This document shows, piece by piece, positions 12,270 to 24,175 of a stretch of DNA of 64,000 bases. Made by a program: the position numbers and the translations under genes. Every line of letters begins with the position of its first letter. The first letter of the stretch is position 1. Under the pieces are notes generated by a model. That model was not told where the DNA came from. It made no database searches and worked only from the letters and a program-made list of their open reading frames with translations. The stretch comes from Epinephelus fuscoguttatus (lineage: Eukaryota; Chordata; Actinopteri; Perciformes; Serranidae), in contig NC_064759.1 of NCBI RefSeq assembly GCF_011397635.1, forward strand, positions 23,398,428-23,462,427, in the 5' to 3' direction.

Positions 12270-12583
12270 ATACTTTATTAATCCCCTGAGGGGAAATTCA
12301 ATTTTTCACTCTGTTGTCAATTACACACAGGTCCGAACACACACATGCACAAACTGGACCTACACATGCACTAAGTGGAGAGTTGTCAGAGTGGGCTGCC
12401 CATGACAGGCGCTCGGTTGGGGGGTTCGGTGCCTTGCTCAGGGGCAACTCGGCAGTGCCCAGGAGGTGAACTGGCACCTCTTCAGCTACCAGTTCATGCT
12501 CCATATTTTGGTCCGGACGGGGACTTGAACAGGCGACCCTCCGGTTCCCAACCCAAGTCCCTTTGGACTCAGCTACTGCCGCG
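12270..12583 (-). mobile_element. tRNA-derived SINE (minus strand)
   Basis: On the minus strand the head reads GCGGCAGTAGCTGAGTCC (A-box region) and then GGTTGGGAACCGGAGGG and TGTTCAAGTCCCCGTCC (B-box region). The element ends in TGAATTTCCCC and TTAATAAAGTATA, a tail shared by fish SINEs and their LINE partners. About 314 bp. No clear target duplication seen. Confidence 0.75.
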
Positions 12584-13526
12584 TATTAGTGTATTACTTT
12601 TAATATTAAGAAGCAGATTATTATATAATTGATTACAACAACAAAAAAACGGTATACCTTTAACAACACTAACTTAAATGACACTTCCTGTCTGGTAATA
12701 TTGCATTTACACCTTGGGGAATTTTATTTTATTTTATCTTATTTACTTGATTATTTATTTTTAGCTGGAAGTTCATTTTTGTGTGAGTACATCTAACGTT
12801 TTTCTTTCAGCAGCAAATTAGATTTGATGATCATTTTGTGTATTTGTTCGAAAAAGAACGAATCAGTTTCAAATTCACATTGAGGTGAAATTTTGTATTT
12901 CACAGCTTTGGAACTTTCTCTATCATTTCCAACTCAGGAAAGATTTTGACAAACTCTGCTAATCTCAGTTTTTTTTGCATAGAAACAGATTTATAGATTC
13001 GAATGATTCAAATATGAGTGATTTTCACAATTTACCAGAGTTGATGATTGACATGAAAGAAAATAACATCCTGCTGTGCAAACCCATGTTTACCCAGTGG
13101 ACAATGAAATGCATGGTCCTCAAGTTAAAGAAAGGGACAAACAAAAAAATTAAGGCTCAAATTTAAAAATGGTGAAACTTACATGTTTGTGCCACTTGGT
13201 GGAGCCATTTCTCTACCGTTCATTAAGTCAGACTTCTCAGTGTTTTTCATTTTAAATCCAGAAAGCAGATATCTATTTGTTTTAGATTTTCACCGCTCCA
13301 ACACATAAGGAACGTTTTGCTAAAACTAAAGCACAAACAGTAATGTGGCTATGGTTATTTTAAAACGCCTAAACAAAGCAGTGTAAAACTTGGTATACAC
13401 TGTCTCTATCAGCTGATGATACAAAGACAACACGTAGGCCTATAAAAAGGTGTCCATGCCTGCATAAAGTCTGCTTTCTTATCATGCAGCATTAACGTTA
13501 CAATGTAATCCTGCCATATGTGATTA
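12584..13526. other. Gene-free stretch
   Basis: AT-rich intergenic sequence. No coding similarity, repeat ends or regulatory cluster that I can support. Confidence 0.4.
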
Positions 13527-13814
13527 AGGCTGCAGCTAAGGATTATTTTGATTTTTGTTTCATCTGTTGATTATTTTTCAACCTATAACACTATAAGCCT
13601 ATGAAAAATGTCCATCACAGTTTTCCATAGTCCAAGTTGATACCTTCAAATGTCTTTTTTGTCCAAAAACCCAGAGATATTCAGTTTATTGTAATGTATG
13701 ATCACGAAAAGCAGCAAATCCTCATATTTAATAAGCTGAACCCCTCAAGTGTTTGTAATTTTTGCTGGACAACCAACTATCAAAATTGTTGATGACAATT
13801 TTCTGTTGCAGCTA
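13527..13814 (+). mobile_element. hAT-like MITE with GGCTGCAGCTAA end
   Basis: Left edge AGGCTGCAGCTAAGGATTAT; right edge ...TTTTCTGTTGCAGCT, whose complement starts AGCTGCAACAGAAAA. Interior phrases such as TCAAATGTCTTTTTTGTCC and GATATTCAGTTTA are those of an abundant fish MITE. It has no coding capacity. Confidence 0.65.
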
Positions 13815-14144
13815 CAGATCTTCCAGTGTATATTGCAGTATAGTGGTCTCTATCAGTGTCACAGAGACAGCAAAGCTTTAGTAAATATGCTCGTATCACC
13901 TTCACCAGGATGGCTCAGGGCTTATACCTGCTGCGGGATCCTTTATCTCGAGTGTCACTTTGCTGTCATCATCTTATTGGGATGGTTTTCATAGAGAATC
14001 ATGGCTGCATTTAATATGATGATGTATTTTAATCTCATGGTTGTAAGTGTCAGCAGTATTTTGAGGTGATATCACAGAGACAATACATGTTTTTGTCTCT
14101 GTTTTATTGACGCTGGTGTTCCCCCAGACATTTGTTTTCAGGTA

Positions 14145-14240
14145 GAGAAGTCGTTCATTTTGATCCTGTGGTTAACTGTGTTTATTCAATAGACACTGAT
14201 GTGATGAAGTCATTATATCAGACTCTGGAAAACCATCAGT
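14145..14240 (+). pseudogene. Possible second relic exon of the same ABCB-type gene
   Basis: A good acceptor (TTGTTTTCAG) is followed by a frame reading REVVHFDPVVNCVYSIDTDV. In ABCB transporters the exon just upstream of the one recognised at 14,735 contains a WFD-x(3)-N motif followed by a TRLATDAAQV-like stretch. HFDPVVN and DTDV sit in the corresponding order, but only a handful of residues agree and the spacing is shortened. It lies about 500 bp upstream on the same strand, as expected. Weak evidence; it may be chance. Confidence 0.25.
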
Positions 14241-14734
14241 TTCCCCCAGTGAGGCTCAGTCTGCAGGTATTCCACTCATCAGATCAGACAGGTGAAACAC
14301 CACCTGTGACGTAAATGAATCTAAATTGCCGAAAGCATTGTATAAGGGCACCGCTGTCAGTGTTGTAGCAATTACTGTTAATTATTTTGACTAACCTCTT
14401 AGCCTCGTCAAATTGCCTTTCCCTGGAGATTGGTTGGTTTGATGACAATGACAGTGCGGTTGGTGGTTTTAACCACAAAATTGGCCACAGATGCATCATC
14501 GGTGAGAGGTGTCACCACAACACTGTGGTTTGCTGGTAGAACTTGAAAACCCAATATATCTCATCATATCAACAGCAGCTGGCGTGTCCGTGGAGCCTCA
14601 GTCAAGACTGCCATGAATTAAGCAGAGTATTATTATATTATTATGTATATATTATTAAGCAGATTACAACCTCCATGTCATTTATACATACAATATCCAG
14701 TGTAGGATGATTATTTCTCTTTCGTGTTTTCTAG

Positions 14735-14927
14735 ATGGATCAAAGCTGGATTTGGCTGCCAACACGCTCTGACCGTAGCTGTTATCGTGGCCTTCATCCA
14801 TAGTTGGCAGCTCACCCTCCTCATCACAGCATGTGTTACCTTCCTCTCTGAGGCCAACTTAATTCAAATGAGGGCAGCGGCGGGTCACTCCTGTGAGGAC
14901 CAGGTGAGACCGCAACGGTCTGGGAAG
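14735..14927 (+). pseudogene. Decayed exon of an ABCB-type ABC transporter (abcb5-like relic)
   Basis: The plus-strand frame reads IKAGFGCQH, then VAFIHSWQLTLLI, then NLIQMRAAAGHSCEDQ and RSGK. This follows, in order, the second transmembrane domain of ABCB1/ABCB5-type P-glycoproteins: the VKG-IGSRL stretch, the helix ending FIYGWQLTLL, and the loop ending with GSGK. Relative to the family about eight residues are missing between GFGC and VAFI. An acceptor (TTTTCTAG) precedes the exon at 14734, and GT follows the SGK codon at 14928, at a family-like phase-0 boundary. No nucleotide-binding domain, Walker motif or intact neighbouring exon can be found nearby, so this is a relic and not a live gene. 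Its place and strand match ABCB5 between MACC1 and SP8 in human. The choice of abcb5 over other ABCB genes rests on that position. Confidence 0.7.
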
Positions 14928-15728
14928 GTGTTAATAACATGACAACACAGAGCCGTGTGCTGTGACATGTGGCCAAAATTATTCTGTTCACGTTTAATGA
15001 TTACTTTTTGACTGTTTAGATTTTACTCATCTGTTTAAGAAGTTGAAGACCATTGTTTTTGGACACAAAATCTTCTCTCAAATGTTTGAGGCCAGTTTGA
15101 GTCAAACTAAAAATGTGTATTACTTTAAACATTTTAATAGCAGTTTGTCTTCCAGTCCTGGTTGATATCAGTTTTATGAAATATATTTTCCATTTTTGAA
15201 ACTTCCCGGGATAAAATCTTCAATAAACCAATCTGAAATAAACAAAAAACAAAACCTAACATGTCAAACCTGATGCTGAAGGGAATGCTTGACTTAAAAT
15301 TTCCCCCACAGTCCTTTGTGTGTGAATATATTTGCTGCTTGAGTGGTGAACAATCTTTGTCTCATGTTTCTGATTTTACTGAAAAATGCAGCGACTCAAA
15401 AACTGAACTATCTTGTTGCAACCAGAGTCACAACAAAGATACAATAAAGCCTGTAACATCTTTACCCTTTAGCTTAATCACTGGCTGTAAATACTTATTA
15501 TTTTGTGAATATTAAAACACGGGTAATTCAAAGGGGATTTGGTGTGTAATTGTGCTGTAGGCCTTATATGTCTCTATAACCTAATCCCAAATAACGCCAG
15601 AGTGCTTCAGTGACCCAGCAAAGGCAGAATTTCCTCAGTCAAAACCTATCTGCTCTGCTATTTCAGTTTCGTGGTCCCACCTGAACTTGTCACTTTCACT
15701 TTGACTGTTTTTGTCCTCACAGCATTTT

Positions 15729-15798
15729 CAGCTTGGCTGCACCATCGCAGAAGAAGTATCAACAGAGAAGAGGAGGAGAAGAAGAAGATATGAAGGTG
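15729..15798 (+). pseudogene. Possible third relic exon of the same ABCB-type gene
   Basis: In the frame continuing from the relic's GSGK boundary, this stretch reads TIAEEVSTEKR and then a run of arginines. The next ABCB exon normally begins with an IATEAIENFR-like sequence. CAG acceptors lie at 15722 and 15730 and a GT donor at about 15799. Agreement is limited to four or five of ten residues, and the arginine run from a GAA/AGG-rich tract is unlike the family. Supportive only because it is collinear with the better-preserved exon. Confidence 0.3.
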
Positions 15799-15799
15799 T

Positions 15800-17820
15800 A
15801 AGTGTCATCCTTCTTAGTATGTGTGTGTGTGTGCACTTTAACATTTTGATGTGTGAAAGAAGATTAATGTTTTATGTCATTATGGGCCTTTTTCAGGAAT
15901 TCCAGCAAAGCATTAGGATGAATATTAGTTGTTCCATTGAGATGTCTTAATGCAGTCCTCAGAGCGAGACCTGTAAGTACTTTAATGTCTAATTTGCTTA
16001 TCATTGATAAAATTTTGAAAGCATCATCTGAGACACCACAGAACATTGTGCTTCAACCCCGACTGACACATATCTACACCTGATCTGATTCAAGAAGTTA
16101 GGTGGGTGAACTGAGGATCGTGATCACCTTATGTTGTTCATATCAATGCACATGTCTCATAGTGCTGAAAAAAGGCATTCATAGTACCGATTGTTCATCT
16201 TTGCAGCTGAATTTGTTGAAATTAAAGCCTCAATTTTTAGTCTCAGAGTTCTGCACAAACAGTTACAAGTTTGAATGTGGTTTGAAAATGCAGTAAAACT
16301 GAAGGAGAGCTTGCTTGAATAACTCAGAATAAGTCTTCTCAGCTATCGGTAAAGTCACCAGAACTCCAAACCATAAATTGCTGGTTAAGTGGATCAAGGT
16401 TGAACTTTAAATTCCTGTTGGTTGAATGTTAAAGCGCTAGATGGCGCTACAGAGCTGCGCTTAGAGAGCAGTCCAACAGAAGTTTGGAAGATACTGGTAT
16501 AGTTTGCCCTTCAAGGATAAGCTCACGAAACAGAAATCACAATACTTAGAGAAATACAATAATTAGATGTGTTGATATTTATCATGCTTATAATGTCTGT
16601 AACACAGTTTAGAGGATGATCTGTCCGTCAGTGCGCACACTATCATGTCATTATAGGTGCGTATATTTGATGCGTAAAAACTCCAGAAACAATAAATAAA
16701 AAATGTAAATAGGAAAACTGAGGTTATCTGTATTAAATGTTGTAACTGACAGAAAATACAAAATACAAGCTGCTTGCTTAAATGGGGAAAAAAGCTCAAT
16801 TGTGTGACCTCAGACAGGCATTTAAGTCCAAATATACATTATTGCAAAGTATAAAAAATAAATAAATAGCAAATAGAGATAAATTGGAAATAAATAAATA
16901 CACATTTGTTCTTGTTTCTGATCTTGTACTGATGATTTTAAACTGGTAATTTTGAATTGTAGCAAGTGATTTAGTGTAACTTGGGATAAAGTCAAATTAA
17001 GCCCAACCTTAAAACGAAACTTTTCGCCACAGAATTATATTTCATTAAATTGTCTTATTGTGTTTAAATATTTACAAACTGCTGTCCATAATGTAGGCAT
17101 ATATCTGTAGAAACTAAATCTACTGCGCATTTATTTCCAGCACACATTTTGGATGAACAAAAGATGTGCGTATTTTGGAGGAAGGTCCGCTGAGCAAGAA
17201 AGTTTGGTTACAAAAAAACTCATTAACATTTTTGGAATTTGGGAAAAAATATGTAAATAACAACCAAATAGAGAACTGACAATATGTACCATTGGAAATA
17301 CAGTTAATAACGTACTGTTTATAATACACATATTAAATAGCATACTATTAAATTGCTGGGTTGACATCATTAGGCGTGTTTGACCTGTTACTTTCGTCCC
17401 TAGATAAATGTTTAGGTTTTATTTTCAGGCTCAACAGAAAAACTGACACAGACCGAGAATTGTGCCTGAATTTAAACCATACATTATTGTTTTTCCGTTT
17501 CTTTTTTTAAACCAGTTGCTCCATTTAATTATTTGATTTTATTACTGAGATGAAAAATAATTTATAGGTGAGGCCTCGTTTCTTGCTTCAGGCCCTTTTT
17601 CACACCCCGGCCTGAAAAACGTGTAAAAACCAGCAGCTGCACACGGAGGTCATGAAACGCAACACCTGTGTTAAATCATCAGTGATGGAAAAATGAAATG
17701 CATGATGTTATAATATAAAAGAATAAATTCTAGGCGATGTAATTATTCCATACTTTCAGGTCTGCCGTTCAAAAATAGATTGTATCGACTCAACAATCAA
17801 ACAAACCGAGTCGATCAACT
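15800..17820. other. Gene-free stretch before the sp8 3' end
   Basis: AT-rich sequence with no recognised coding exon. I searched for further ABC-transporter motifs (Walker A, LSGGQ) and found none. Confidence 0.45.
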
Positions 17821-17824
17821 GCGT

Positions 17825-18927
17825 CTGAATTCATACTGACTTTATTGAGTGGCTCACATAAAAAGCCATTCTCGGAGAGGGGGAAAAAATACCATTGTAA
17901 AATTAAAATCACTTTACAACATGCTTACTTAAATTAAATGAGTGGGTAAACAGTAAATGATTTCAAAACCTTAACAAATAAATTCAAAGTGCGCCTAATG
18001 ATAGACCCCTAAATACAAGAAAAGTCGTGGTTAAATATAACTCCCCACAATACATTTCATATCATGTCAAAGAAAAATCCAAGTACATTTTCCGTATATT
18101 TTCAAATATTTACTAGAGTCCATATACAACTAGAAATACCTATACAAAATCGTCTCCTGGACAAATACATTACTCACCTTTACATCGGGCTGTAATTATT
18201 CTAACCTACATTTCTCATTATATACAACACATTTTGCAGCGAAGTGTAAGTAACCTCCACTGGCCTACTTACAAACTTGGCTTGACGCACATACTGTAGG
18301 CTGTGGAGTGAATAGCAATATGTGATATAAACCTACAACTGCTTCTCCATTATCAAACGCTCGATGGGATCAGGCAGAGAAAACAAACCCATCCTGTATC
18401 TGACCATAACTCTACAGGTATTTGTTTCTACCGAGCAGTCCGTCCACAGGGGACACACAGGAACAATTTCTCCTGCTCGATAATAAAGTGCCAGAGTTTG
18501 GTTTTGAAACAATATGTATGACAGCAGTAGCACAACTTTGCAGGCCTAAAAATGTTCACAGCAGTGTTTGTATATCTTTTGCGACTCCTGTCCTGGGAAA
18601 TAAAACACCAAGGAAGAATTCAGGATCAGATGCAAATCAAAAGTTTGTTGTGCCCTGTTGTGCCCACAATGACTTGATTACACTTTCACACCGCGGATGT
18701 ATTAATGAGAAGTTTCTGATGGTACAGCTATGAAATTATGTAATTAGTAGTCTTAAACACTTGGAAAAAGTCAAAGAAACGTATAGGCCTATTTTTTCAT
18801 TAAATGACGACACTCATTATGAAGCATTGCGCATACACCAGAGTATGTCCACTCCCGTGTCCTCGCGGACAATTCCGTCACAACACTTTGTTGTTTTACA
18901 GTTTTTTTTACTTCACTGAGGGGAGTT
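17825..18927 (-). other. sp8: sp8 3' untranslated region with polyadenylation signal
   Basis: From the sp8 stop codon the minus strand runs through AT-rich, open-frame-free sequence to AATAAA (plus-strand TTTATT at 17841-17846) within CACTCAATAAAGTC. Cleavage would be expected about 15-25 bp beyond. The length (about 1.1 kb) is ordinary for this gene class. The end point is inferred from the signal alone. Confidence 0.5.
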
Positions 18928-20755
18928 TTAGAGGCCGTTCATGCCTACTCCCTGGTTTGACTCGGATTGGTGCAACAGGTCGGGGGAATGGCACGGAGGG
19001 CTTCCCGGCGCGCTGTGCTCGCTGTCGGTATCACTCCCCCTCTTCCCTCCGCTGCCCCCGGAGCCAGAGCCGGCGGATCCTCCGGCGCTGTGAGTTTTTA
19101 CATGTTTACTCAGGTGATCGCTACGCATAAATCTCTTGTTGCACACCGGACAGGCGAATCTTTTCTCGCCGGTGTGTGTGCGTAAATGTCGCTGGAGCTC
19201 GTCGGAGCGCGTGAACCTCTTCCCGCAAAAGAGCCAGTTGCACACAAACGGCCTCTCGCCTGTGTGCCACCTCAAATGCGCCTTGAGGTGCGACGTTTTC
19301 CCGTAAACCTTTCCACAGCCGGGGATGTGACAGCTGTGGAGACCCTTCCTCCGGAGGCTGGCGCCCGCCGGTCCCAGTCTCTCCGCCTCCTGGCAGTTTG
19401 GACAGTCGCAGGTGGCTCTGCCCGAGTACCGCCGGGCAGATGACCTCGGAGACCCCGCTAAAGATGCAGGTGGACCCCCGGAGAGCATAGTGCCCCCTGC
19501 CCCGGCCAATGGAGAGGGGCTTGTGTCCGGATAAGAGGATAACACCGGCTTGAAACCGTCCATCAGGTGCTGGCCGGTTGTCAACAGGTGTGGAGAGGGA
19601 CTTGTACTGAAAGCAGAGTGACTTAAACTCGAGTAATCAGAATTATATCCGCCCAGTGGAGAGTGCAAGGAGGTCTGGAGTCCACTGGAATGTAAGGACG
19701 TTTGTAGTGCTGCTCCATTAGGGTTTTGAACGTCAATCCATCCCGCTCCCACATCCCACCACGCAGAGGCTCCGGTGGTTCCAACCTCTCCTGTGGGGAT
19801 ACCGGGATGAGACGATTTGAACCAGGACTCGTAGGGATGCGCAACGCTCATCCTCGGATAGATGCCCTGCAAACTGTCCACTGAGGTGTGCACCTTGGAG
19901 ATGAAAACCGGCTGGTGGCTGGATTCTTGGGAGCTGCTCGAAACCGACGCTTGGAAAACAGAATAATCGTTTCCGAAGTGTGAACCAGGCGAGGCACCGG
20001 ACGTGAGGGAAAAAGCACTGGATCCGGTGGAGGTGTTGGTGCCGAAAGAGTCCGAGATGCCGGATCCGTTGCGGGACACCCCGAAGCCGGACAGGCCGGA
20101 TCCGAGGCTGCAGCTGCTCGCCGCGGCTCGTTTCCACGGGTGGAAGCCTTTTCCAAAGGACGAGGAATTATCCGAAATGGTCGACGGTGAAGGGCTCGGA
20201 CTCCCTATTTTGTTGCATGTTGCAGCTAACATGGCTAAAGGAGTCGATCCTAATCTCGGCTCCTCCTGAAAGAACAAGAAAAGCTGTGAGTGACTGGTCA
20301 GTCTAACAAGTTGAGCAGGTTCATTACAGACATTTCTATGCAGTATTTCAGCCCCAAAGAGAAGGGTAAGTTAGAAAACTGTTCACCAGGTTATGCAGAT
20401 ACCTAACAAGCCGAGGGTCTACTTTTTGTAAAGTTTAGAAATCATTACAGTAGATTATTTCCTACCTGGACGAACTGAAAGCAGACAACTTAAACGCGAC
20501 ACACAGCGCTTACAAATGCATGCCAAACAGGACACCAAGGAAAACATGCGTGTTTTTGCGCACCGGGTCAAACTTCTCACAGAGCCTCAGCTTTTTCTTA
20601 CAGCCAACCGTTTGCTGAAAATCTAACCAACGCACTGCCTTTGCTGCTACTTTGCGGCCGCTGTAAGTTTAATCCCCCTCCGCCGGACAATGACAAGAAC
20701 TAATTAAACCAGTAAGAAAGTCCTTTCGACTCACCCCTAGAAGTGAAGTTGCCAT
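18928..20755 (-). CDS. sp8: sp8, Sp-family zinc-finger transcription factor (two coding exons)
   Basis: Exons are 20755-20735 (MATSLLG) and 20265-18928, joined in phase 0 through a 469-bp GT-AG intron, giving 452 residues. The short first exon encoding MATSLLG and the following [20 protein letters not shown] are diagnostic of Sp8 (Sp box at about 14-28). The middle is a Ser/Gly/Pro-rich transactivation region. A buttonhead box ([13 protein letters not shown]) lies at about 293-305. Three C2H2 fingers follow at about 319-341, 349-371 and 379-399, with the [24 protein letters not shown] and [12 protein letters not shown] recognition helices that bind GC/GT boxes. Sp8 acts in limb/fin ectodermal ridge and forebrain patterning downstream of Wnt/FGF signals. 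The protein is shorter than mammalian SP8 (about 490-508) because homopolymer expansions are absent. All zinc ligands are present, so it looks functional. The sp8a versus sp8b paralogue cannot be settled here. Confidence 0.95.
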
Positions 20756-21080
20756 CACACAAAAACACTGCCCTCCTCAGAGGATCTTTTTATATTTATG
20801 AATCAGAGCACTGTTTTTTTAGAGGTGTGCAATACAATGATGTGTTCCGCCCATTCTTCCACAATTGTAGGCTCCTCTCCGGCTTTGAAGTGCCGCTGTG
20901 ACACGGGCGACCAATCAGCGGCTCCGTCCCGCCGCACCGCCACATACTACCGTGAGGTCATCAATAGAGCGCCTCAGACAGCTCTCCACCCTCCTCCACC
21001 CCCCACCGCCCCCTCCATAATAAAAGACAGCGGAAGGAAGGTAAAGTTAAATGAGAGTGAATTAGGAAGGAGGAATTAGG
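20756..21080 (-). promoter_or_regulatory. sp8: sp8 proximal promoter region
   Basis: The sequence upstream of the sp8 start codon contains a TATA-like element on the minus strand (TATAAAAAG, 20794-20786), a CCAAT box (plus-strand CCAATCAG near 20910) inside a GC-rich stretch, and a C-rich tract around 20,985-21,015. A start 30 bp downstream of the TATA-like element would leave fewer than ten bases of leader before the ATG, so either another start is used or the TATA match is fortuitous. Confidence 0.45.
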
Positions 21081-24000
21081 GGGCCACTTATTGAAATTTT
21101 ACAGAACATCACGTTCCATAAATTTAAAGAAAGCGGGACGTTGACCAGTGCGTGGTGATGTGGCTGCTGGCAGATGATAAGGTTTGTAAACTATGACCAC
21201 ACCACCACTAAAACCAGCCATTATAATACTGTAAATACAATTAAACTCTCATTTAAGTCCCTTTTTTACATTTTCAAATTACCTCAGTGCACCTTAAAAT
21301 GATCTGAAGTGGAAAGCTTTTACGCAAACTCTCCCCTCAGGTAAAAACACTGTTAAAACTTAAAGTGGGTCAACCTCACTTCATCCTGCACATTTACTCC
21401 AGTGCTGCATTTTCATATCCTTTTACGCATGTTTTTATTTTATAAAAGCCCCCCCCCCCTTATCCTCCTCATATTAAAAACTTATTCTGCCTCTGACATA
21501 AATCATTTTGCACGTTTTGACTTCTTAAGAGTTAATATACACAAACTATTACACGAGCTATAAAGGCTGCATTGTTCTGGTGGTGCGCCTATATTACACC
21601 GTCTCAAACTTCCACATTACTGTAATTGCGTTCAATTATCTTAACAGTTTTTGATTAAAACTGGTAGACGGTGCATTCCGGTGGAGGATTATTCATTTTA
21701 TTATATTAGTCTAAAACATGAGATGATGAAGAAGATGATGAAGGGGTCGATGCAGTTGACTTTGGAGCATTTTCAGCCTGCAAAATGGCAAAATTCAAAA
21801 TGTTTCCCAAGGTGGTTTATTGGCACTATATAGCCTGTTGGTGCCGCAGGTTAACTGAGATTATCTATTAAAGTAAGTGATTGCACTGTGTGTCAGAGTG
21901 AAAATAAAATGATAAGCTGGTTATATTGAATAGGCTCATCACTTTGCTCCGCTGACATTTAGTTAAATGTACGGAGGAAGCTCCTGTTACATAATAAGAA
22001 CTTGTGGGCAAGACGTGCGTTGAACCCTGGGACTCTCTGTGGGCGCTATTAGCATGCAGTGCGCACTGGGAGCATAAATTTCATTTGAATTTCAAATTTA
22101 ATAACGCAGGAGGTTTTTAATCATCCGCAGTTTTATTTGTTTGATATTAACATGCTTATTGACCGGGTCTGTTGACCAGCTTGGTCATTACAGGACAGGG
22201 AAAAGTTAATTAAAACGACCAGGGATTATTCATCACATCATCTGCCTAACCCATGTCGCTTCCTTTATTGCACAGCGTGATAGATGGACTAGCTGATTAA
22301 TTCTTGTGTTTCTAGGATTGGACAACAGCTTTTTGGATTAATTTACACCGCTTTACCTTCAGGTGTAAAAAATGAAGGAGCGGAAAAACTAAAACAGCCC
22401 AAATTATTCATAATGTTGCACAGTTAAAAAAAAAAAACACACTGCGAAACAGATGCAGCAACATTTTACACGCACTTATCTTAATTATTATTCTCGCAGC
22501 ACGTGTTATTTAGCTGCAAATATTTACAAATATTTAGAGACAATTTTAACAATTTTCTGACATTTATACAATTAGTATTTGACATCTATTTATATTTAAA
22601 GTTACTCTTTAAATGCACGCTTGCTCTCACACTAATGCGTAAAGTGTCGATTGGATTATTTAAGGGAAAACGGCAAATCACGATGAGCTTTAAATTTATA
22701 TGAAAGCAAGCACCGATTTTAGATAAACGGGGAAAAAACACAAACACACACATTCACTTGTCTTATTGACGTTGGAAATAAGAAAGGACTTGTATCGATC
22801 TGCTTTCTGCTCATTCATTATTTTATTCCAAACTAACCATTCGCACAAACTATGTAAAAATCATAGCAAGCATGTGGACATTATGCATCCGCGTTTAAAG
22901 GCGAATAAAATGTGACAAAGTAATGACGGAGAATAAAACCTACATACCGTGCTCCTCCGCTCCGCAGTGCATTGATTGACCCTCGACGTTTGCTCTCAGT
23001 AGAGTAAAACACAACATCTCCTGCTGCCGGTGTGACTGTGGACCATGCCAGATAAATGTTACACTGGCAGTTCAATTAGGAATAACTTGGAAAATATCCG
23101 CCGACCCCTGATTCCTCTACCTGCACTAAAAAAACGCCTCACGGCTGCATAAAGATATTATTTGTACATATAATTCGAGTTTATATTTCAGCATCAAACA
23201 ATTAAACACCTGTGTTCAAACTGGTTTTCCCCTTTCCTCTCTTCCTCCTGGAGGATCATTCACAATATTATGCGCAATAGTGATTTTACGCATTTGGAGA
23301 GCAAGGTAAGGGCTGCAGCTACAGGGGACATGTTGGCCTCTGGTGACAAATTACCAAGCGATCATACCAGCAAGACTGATGTCAGAGGTCAGTGTGATAA
23401 CTGCTCGACAGGAAACGGCTTGCTGCTGAAGCTGCAGAGGTACACGATGATATTTAATCCGTGCGCACTTCAAAATGTGATTGTCTAATTTATTCTTGGC
23501 GCACTACACCTCTCCCCCCTAAAAAAATCTTTTGTTGCCTGTTGCGTTCAGCGGCTAGAGGGTCGCTCCTAGTTCATATGGTGTGCACAGGTTGTTCTTA
23601 TCGCGCGGCTGTAACTGTAAGCCGCATTGAACAGATGTCCCCATTGAAGGCTTTCTTCTCCTATACACATGGGCTATATTACCATCATGAAATCAAACTC
23701 AAAACCTGTCCCTTTCGCCACCATAATGACCGAGTTATTCTGGGCCGCTGAGCACGAACAAAGTGTGTTCAATATTGCGTGCTCCAGAATCACTCCGCTT
23801 AGAGAACCGGGAGAAAGGAGTCAAGCCAGAGATGCAGAAATATACTTTAATGTGGAGGTTTACAAAGCACGTCGGTAATCTGAAGGCCTTCCTTTTCAAA
23901 AGATTTTTCTCTGGAAAAAACTGAAGGTAATCACTTGTGGCTTTCACCAGCAATTAGACCGCTGCTGCTCAGGGTGCATTTAGTCATACTTATTACTTGT

Positions 24001-24128
24001 TGTTGTTTTTTCCTGCACAGTTACTTGAAAAATATAAATGCATAGGGCACATTATTAAAACTCTGGCATTTACTTATAAAAATGAAGAAACAGATTATCC
24101 TTAAATGAATTTGGTGCTCTGATTTTAT
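21081..24128. other. sp8 5' flanking desert, low in repeats
   Basis: No protein-coding exon recognised. The sequence contains many homeodomain-type TAATTA/ATTA cores, few recognisable transposons and a C10 run at about 21,451-21,460. A splice-donor-like CACG|GTATGT on the minus strand near 22,946 could belong to an alternative upstream sp8 leader exon, but nothing else supports this. Probably regulatory DNA for sp8, inferred from position only. Confidence 0.35.

Positions 24129-24175
<47 letters not shown>
24129..24175 (+). repeat. GATA tetranucleotide microsatellite
   Basis: An uninterrupted run of about twelve GATA units. The long open frame on the opposite strand across it encodes the repeating ISIYL pattern and is an artefact of the repeat. 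Confidence 0.95.

Noticed and set aside
24129-24175. CRISPR-like array
   Set aside because: Simple tetranucleotide repeat without spacers; no cas genes; eukaryotic context.
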